Below are positions 53,836-55,986 of a DNA stretch of 55,986 nucleotides, one piece after another; the first letter of the stretch is position 1; the number at the start of each line of letters is the position of its first letter. Location of the stretch: positions 1,459-57,444 of the forward strand of contig NZ_KV810431.1 in the NCBI RefSeq assembly GCF_001812805.1. Reading direction: 5' to 3'. The DNA comes from Corynebacterium sp. HMSC078H07 (GTDB lineage Bacteria > Actinomycetota > Actinomycetes > Mycobacteriales > Mycobacteriaceae). Below the pieces are notes generated by a model. The model was not told the DNA's origin, ran no database searches, and saw only the letters and a list, made by a program, of their open reading frames with translations. The translations under genes and the position numbers were made by a program.

Positions 53836-54159
53836 TTAGAGCTGTTTCTTCACTTGTGCCACGATGTCAGCCTTGGAACGCAGGCCAACGAACTCATCCA
53901 CCTTCTCGCCGTTGTTGAAAATCAGCACGGACGGGATGGACATGATCTGGAACATGGCGCCCAGGGTGCGTTCTTCGTCCACGTTGACCTTGACCACGGA
54001 AACGTCATCGCCCAACTCCTCGGCGACTTCTTCGAGGATTGGGGACAGCTTCTTGCACGGCCCACACCATTCGGCCCAGAAATCGACGACGACGGGTTTG
54101 CCTGCCTCCACGACGTCTGCGCGGAAGGAATCAGTAGTGACGTTCTTAATGTTGCTCAT
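53836..54159 (-). CDS. trxA: Thioredoxin
   Basis: A 107-residue thioredoxin with active site WAEWCGPCKK and the cis-Pro segment SIPSVLIFNNGE. It reduces protein disulfides and is itself reduced by TrxB, encoded 7 bp upstream. The ATG at 54159 gives the usual length; the longer open frame upstream overlaps trxB and is not supported. The genomic pairing with sigM is typical of corynebacteria. Confidence 0.95.
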   Translation of the reverse strand: MSNIKNVTTDSFRADVVEAGKPVVVDFWAEWCGPCKKLSPILEEVAEELGDDVSVVKVNVDEERTLGAMFQIMSIPSVLIFNNGEKVDEFVGLRSKADIVAQVKKQL

Positions 54160-54166
54160 GTGATTA

Positions 54167-55093
54167 CTAACGGTTATCGGCGAGGAAATGTTCCGCATCA
54201 ATGGCCGCGCGGCAGCCGGAGCCCGCGGCGGTGATGGCCTGCTGGTAGTGGTCATCCACGAGGTCACCGCAGGCGAAGACACCCGGCAGCGAGGTCTTGG
54301 TGGAAGGCTGCTCCACCACAACGTAGCCAGCCTCGTTGGTCTCTACCTGGCCTTCCAGGAAGCCCGATCGCGGCTCGTGGCCAATGGCCACGAACATCGC
54401 GGTGACATCAAGCTCGCTGGTCTCACCAGTCAGTACATTCTTAACCTCAAGGCCACCGACCTTGCCGTCCTTCTCCAAGACGCGCTCTACGGTGGTGTTG
54501 GTCAGCCACTTAATCTGCTCGTTGTCCTTGGCGCGCTCCAGCATGATCTTGGAGGCGCGGAAGTTCTCCGAGCGGTGAATAATAGTGACGGTTTCGGCGA
54601 ACTTGGTGAGGAAGGTGGCCTCCTCCATGGCGGAATCGCCACCGCCGACGACGGCAATGTTGTGGCCCTTGAAGAAGAAACCATCGCAGGTGGCACATGC
54701 AGATACGCCGCGGCCGGCAAGCTCGGATTCGCCCGGAATGCCCAGGTAGCGCGGAGCGGCACCGGTGGCCAGGATGACCGTGCGGGCCTCAAAGACTTCG
54801 TCACCGATGTGCAGCTTCTTCACGTCACCGTCGAGCTCGATGGAGTCCACAACTTCCATGCGCAGGTCTGCACCGAAGCGAATAGCCTGGGCGCGCATTT
54901 CCTCCATGAGCTCTGGACCCATGATGCCTTTCTGGAATCCCGGGTAATTCTCCACCTCGGTGGTGTTCATGAGCTCGCCGCCGTATTCAAAACCTTCGAA
55001 GACGATGGGGTTGAGCTCAGCACGCGCAGCGTAGAGGGCTGCGGTGTAGCCGGCGGGGCCGGAGCCGACGATGGCAACATCGTGGATAGTCAC
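54167..55093 (-). CDS. trxB: Thioredoxin reductase
   Basis: A 308-residue flavoprotein. The FAD-binding motif is [17 protein letters not shown], the redox-active cysteines are in [10 protein letters not shown], the NADPH-binding motif is [12 protein letters not shown], and the second FAD motif is [18 protein letters not shown] at 55093 with AAGGGAG 6 nt upstream is the start, since the FAD motif follows directly. TACAAT on the minus strand (55174-55169) may be a -10. It uses NADPH to reduce TrxA. Confidence 0.96.
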   Translation of the reverse strand: MTIHDVAIVGSGPAGYTAALYAARAELNPIVFEGFEYGGELMNTTEVENYPGFQKGIMGPELMEEMRAQAIRFGADLRMEVVDSIELDGDVKKLHIGDEVFEARTVILATGAAPRYLGIPGESELAGRGVSACATCDGFFFKGHNIAVVGGGDSAMEEATFLTKFAETVTIIHRSENFRASKIMLERAKDNEQIKWLTNTTVERVLEKDGKVGGLEVKNVLTGETSELDVTAMFVAIGHEPRSGFLEGQVETNEAGYVVVEQPSTKTSLPGVFACGDLVDDHYQQAITAAGSGCRAAIDAEHFLADNR

Positions 55094-55181
55094 TAAAAAC
55101 TCCCTTGAGACGACAATTCCTGTAGAGAATCTGATCATGTCCGCGCATAAAGGGCGGAGGACACTGAGATTGTACTCGGGC

Positions 55182-55724
55182 CTAGTCTATCGCCGCACGC
55201 AGAACCTGTCGGGCCCGGGCTCGCCGCGATTTCACCGTGCCGGGAGCCACGCCTTGGACCTTGGCCACCGTATCGATGGGATAGCCGGCGACATCAGTCA
55301 GGTACAGCGCTTCGCGCTGGTCCTCGCGCAAGGTCTGCATGGCTTGGGCCACCGTGATGCGTTCCGCCAGGTGCTCGCTGGGATTGTGCGCGAGCGCGTA
55401 ATTGCGGTCATCGTCAATAATTTCCGCATCGAGGGAGGCGTTCTCACGGTTGGAGCGATGGTTGAGGAAGTCATAGCCGGAGTTCATCACCAGCCTGTGC
55501 AACCACGTGCTCAGCGTGGCATCGTGCCGGTAGGAGGCCATGTTGCAGCTGGCCTTGAGCAGTGCCTCCTGCACAATGTCCTGCGCATCATCATCGTTGC
55601 GCGTATAGCGCCGCGCCATGGCCGTCAGGCGCGCACGGTGCTTCTCGACGATTGCCGAAAAGGCCTTAGTATCTCCGCCAATGAAGGCGTCGACGAGTTC
55701 ACGATCGGTCGGCTGAGCTGACAA
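55182..55724 (-). CDS. sigM: ECF sigma factor SigM
   Basis: A 180-residue sigma-70 family factor with region 2 ([43 protein letters not shown]) and region 4 ([20 protein letters not shown] and [17 protein letters not shown]). In corynebacteria SigM drives thiol-stress genes including trxB and trxA, which lie directly downstream here. TTG at 55724 has a GGGGGG stretch 7 nt upstream and starts the protein about where the family begins. GTG at 55769 would add 15 residues. No anti-sigma gene is visible nearby. Confidence 0.85.
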   Translation of the reverse strand: MSAQPTDRELVDAFIGGDTKAFSAIVEKHRARLTAMARRYTRNDDDAQDIVQEALLKASCNMASYRHDATLSTWLHRLVMNSGYDFLNHRSNRENASLDAEIIDDDRNYALAHNPSEHLAERITVAQAMQTLREDQREALYLTDVAGYPIDTVAKVQGVAPGTVKSRRARARQVLRAAID

Positions 55725-55853
55725 GAAGAATCCCCCCGGAAACTTGAGCAATGACACATGGGTCAACACAGCCCCTCAGCCGAAGCCGATGGTGTGTGAT
55801 TGTCCCCCGTTAATGTGTCTGCGAGTTTACGGGAAGATTCTGCAGTCCGCTAC

Positions 55854-55949
55854 GCGAAGCTTCCGCTTCGCAATGCAGTAAGCAGGATGATTACTGCGTG
55901 GAGTTCAAGTTCAACGTGTAACGCGGAGCGTTAATGACGTTTCGCGTTA
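55854..55949. repeat. Inverted repeats in the sequence upstream of sigM
   Basis: The last 217-260 bp hold no credible gene. GCGAAGC-TTCC-GCTTCGC (55854-55871) is a perfect hairpin. TAACGCG (55919-55925) and CGCGTTA (55943-55949) form a second, larger inverted repeat. A run of seven G and TATATAG follow, and the minus strand contains TTGACA near 55975. This may be a promoter region or the edge of a mobile element that continues past the window. Confidence 0.4.
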
Positions 55950-55986
55950 TTGGGGGGGTGTTCCTATATAGTTTGTCAACCTCGCG

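Overview
The window is chromosomal DNA of a Corynebacterium species and spans the replication origin. Three things support this: the gene order around dnaA (sigM, trxB, trxA, cwlM, parB, parA, rsmG, yidC, yidD, rnpA, rpmH on one side; dnaN, recF, dciA, gyrB, gyrA on the other), the actinobacterial Ser/Thr kinase cluster fhaA-fhaB-pstP-rodA-pbpA-pknA-pknB-crgA, and a PS2-type S-layer protein. The species cannot be fixed from the sequence alone. Most of the DNA looks GC-rich, with visibly AT-richer accessory patches.

Layout. 1-3.5 kb is an accessory edge: the 5' end of an IS21-family istA, its periodic terminal repeats, a bioD gene cut by that element, and a low-GC MFS/cupin/MarR cassette against the 3' end of a tRNA-Leu gene. 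3.8-13 kb is the growth and division signalling operon (FHA proteins, PP2C phosphatase, RodA, PBP, PknA, PknB, then CrgA). 13-19 kb is a signalling and transport block: a histidine kinase and a response regulator with a tiny secreted Cys-x8-Cys peptide gene between them, a toxin-antitoxin-like pair, a two-gene ABC transporter and a second kinase/regulator pair. 18.9-19.3 kb is a non-coding stretch with three head-to-head DnaA-box pairs, 26 kb from dnaA. 19.3-31 kb holds a rhomboid protease, PpiA, a HAD hydrolase, the metF-metE operon, a lysine-rich membrane protein, a heterodimeric ABC exporter with one degenerate ATP site, a DUF2335-like protein and a GNAT enzyme. 31-34 kb holds a secreted polysaccharide deacetylase and the S-layer protein.

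34.5-47 kb is the origin-proximal replication block on the minus strand: tRNA-Ala, tRNA-Ile, a DUF3566 protein, gyrA, gyrB, dciA, recF, dnaN, dnaA. Four plus-strand genes lie between gyrA and gyrB, including a ribbon-helix-helix gene overlapping a gene for a Fic/Doc-like small protein. DnaA boxes flank dnaA on both sides. The side toward rpmH (about 46.86-47.03 kb) is the best oriC candidate. 47-55.7 kb carries the conserved rpmH-rnpA-yidD-yidC-rsmG-parA-parB run, a GNAT gene, and on the minus strand sigM-trxB-trxA and cwlM.

Functional links. PknA/PknB, PstP, the FHA proteins and CwlM form a known regulatory circuit for peptidoglycan synthesis in actinobacteria. RodA, PbpA and CrgA are the elongation and division machinery it acts on. 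SigM and the thioredoxin genes form a thiol-stress unit. ParA, ParB and the DnaA-box clusters belong to replication and segregation. The less explained elements are the peptide between the kinase and regulator, the remote paired DnaA boxes, the two small toxin-antitoxin-like pairs and the repeats upstream of metF.
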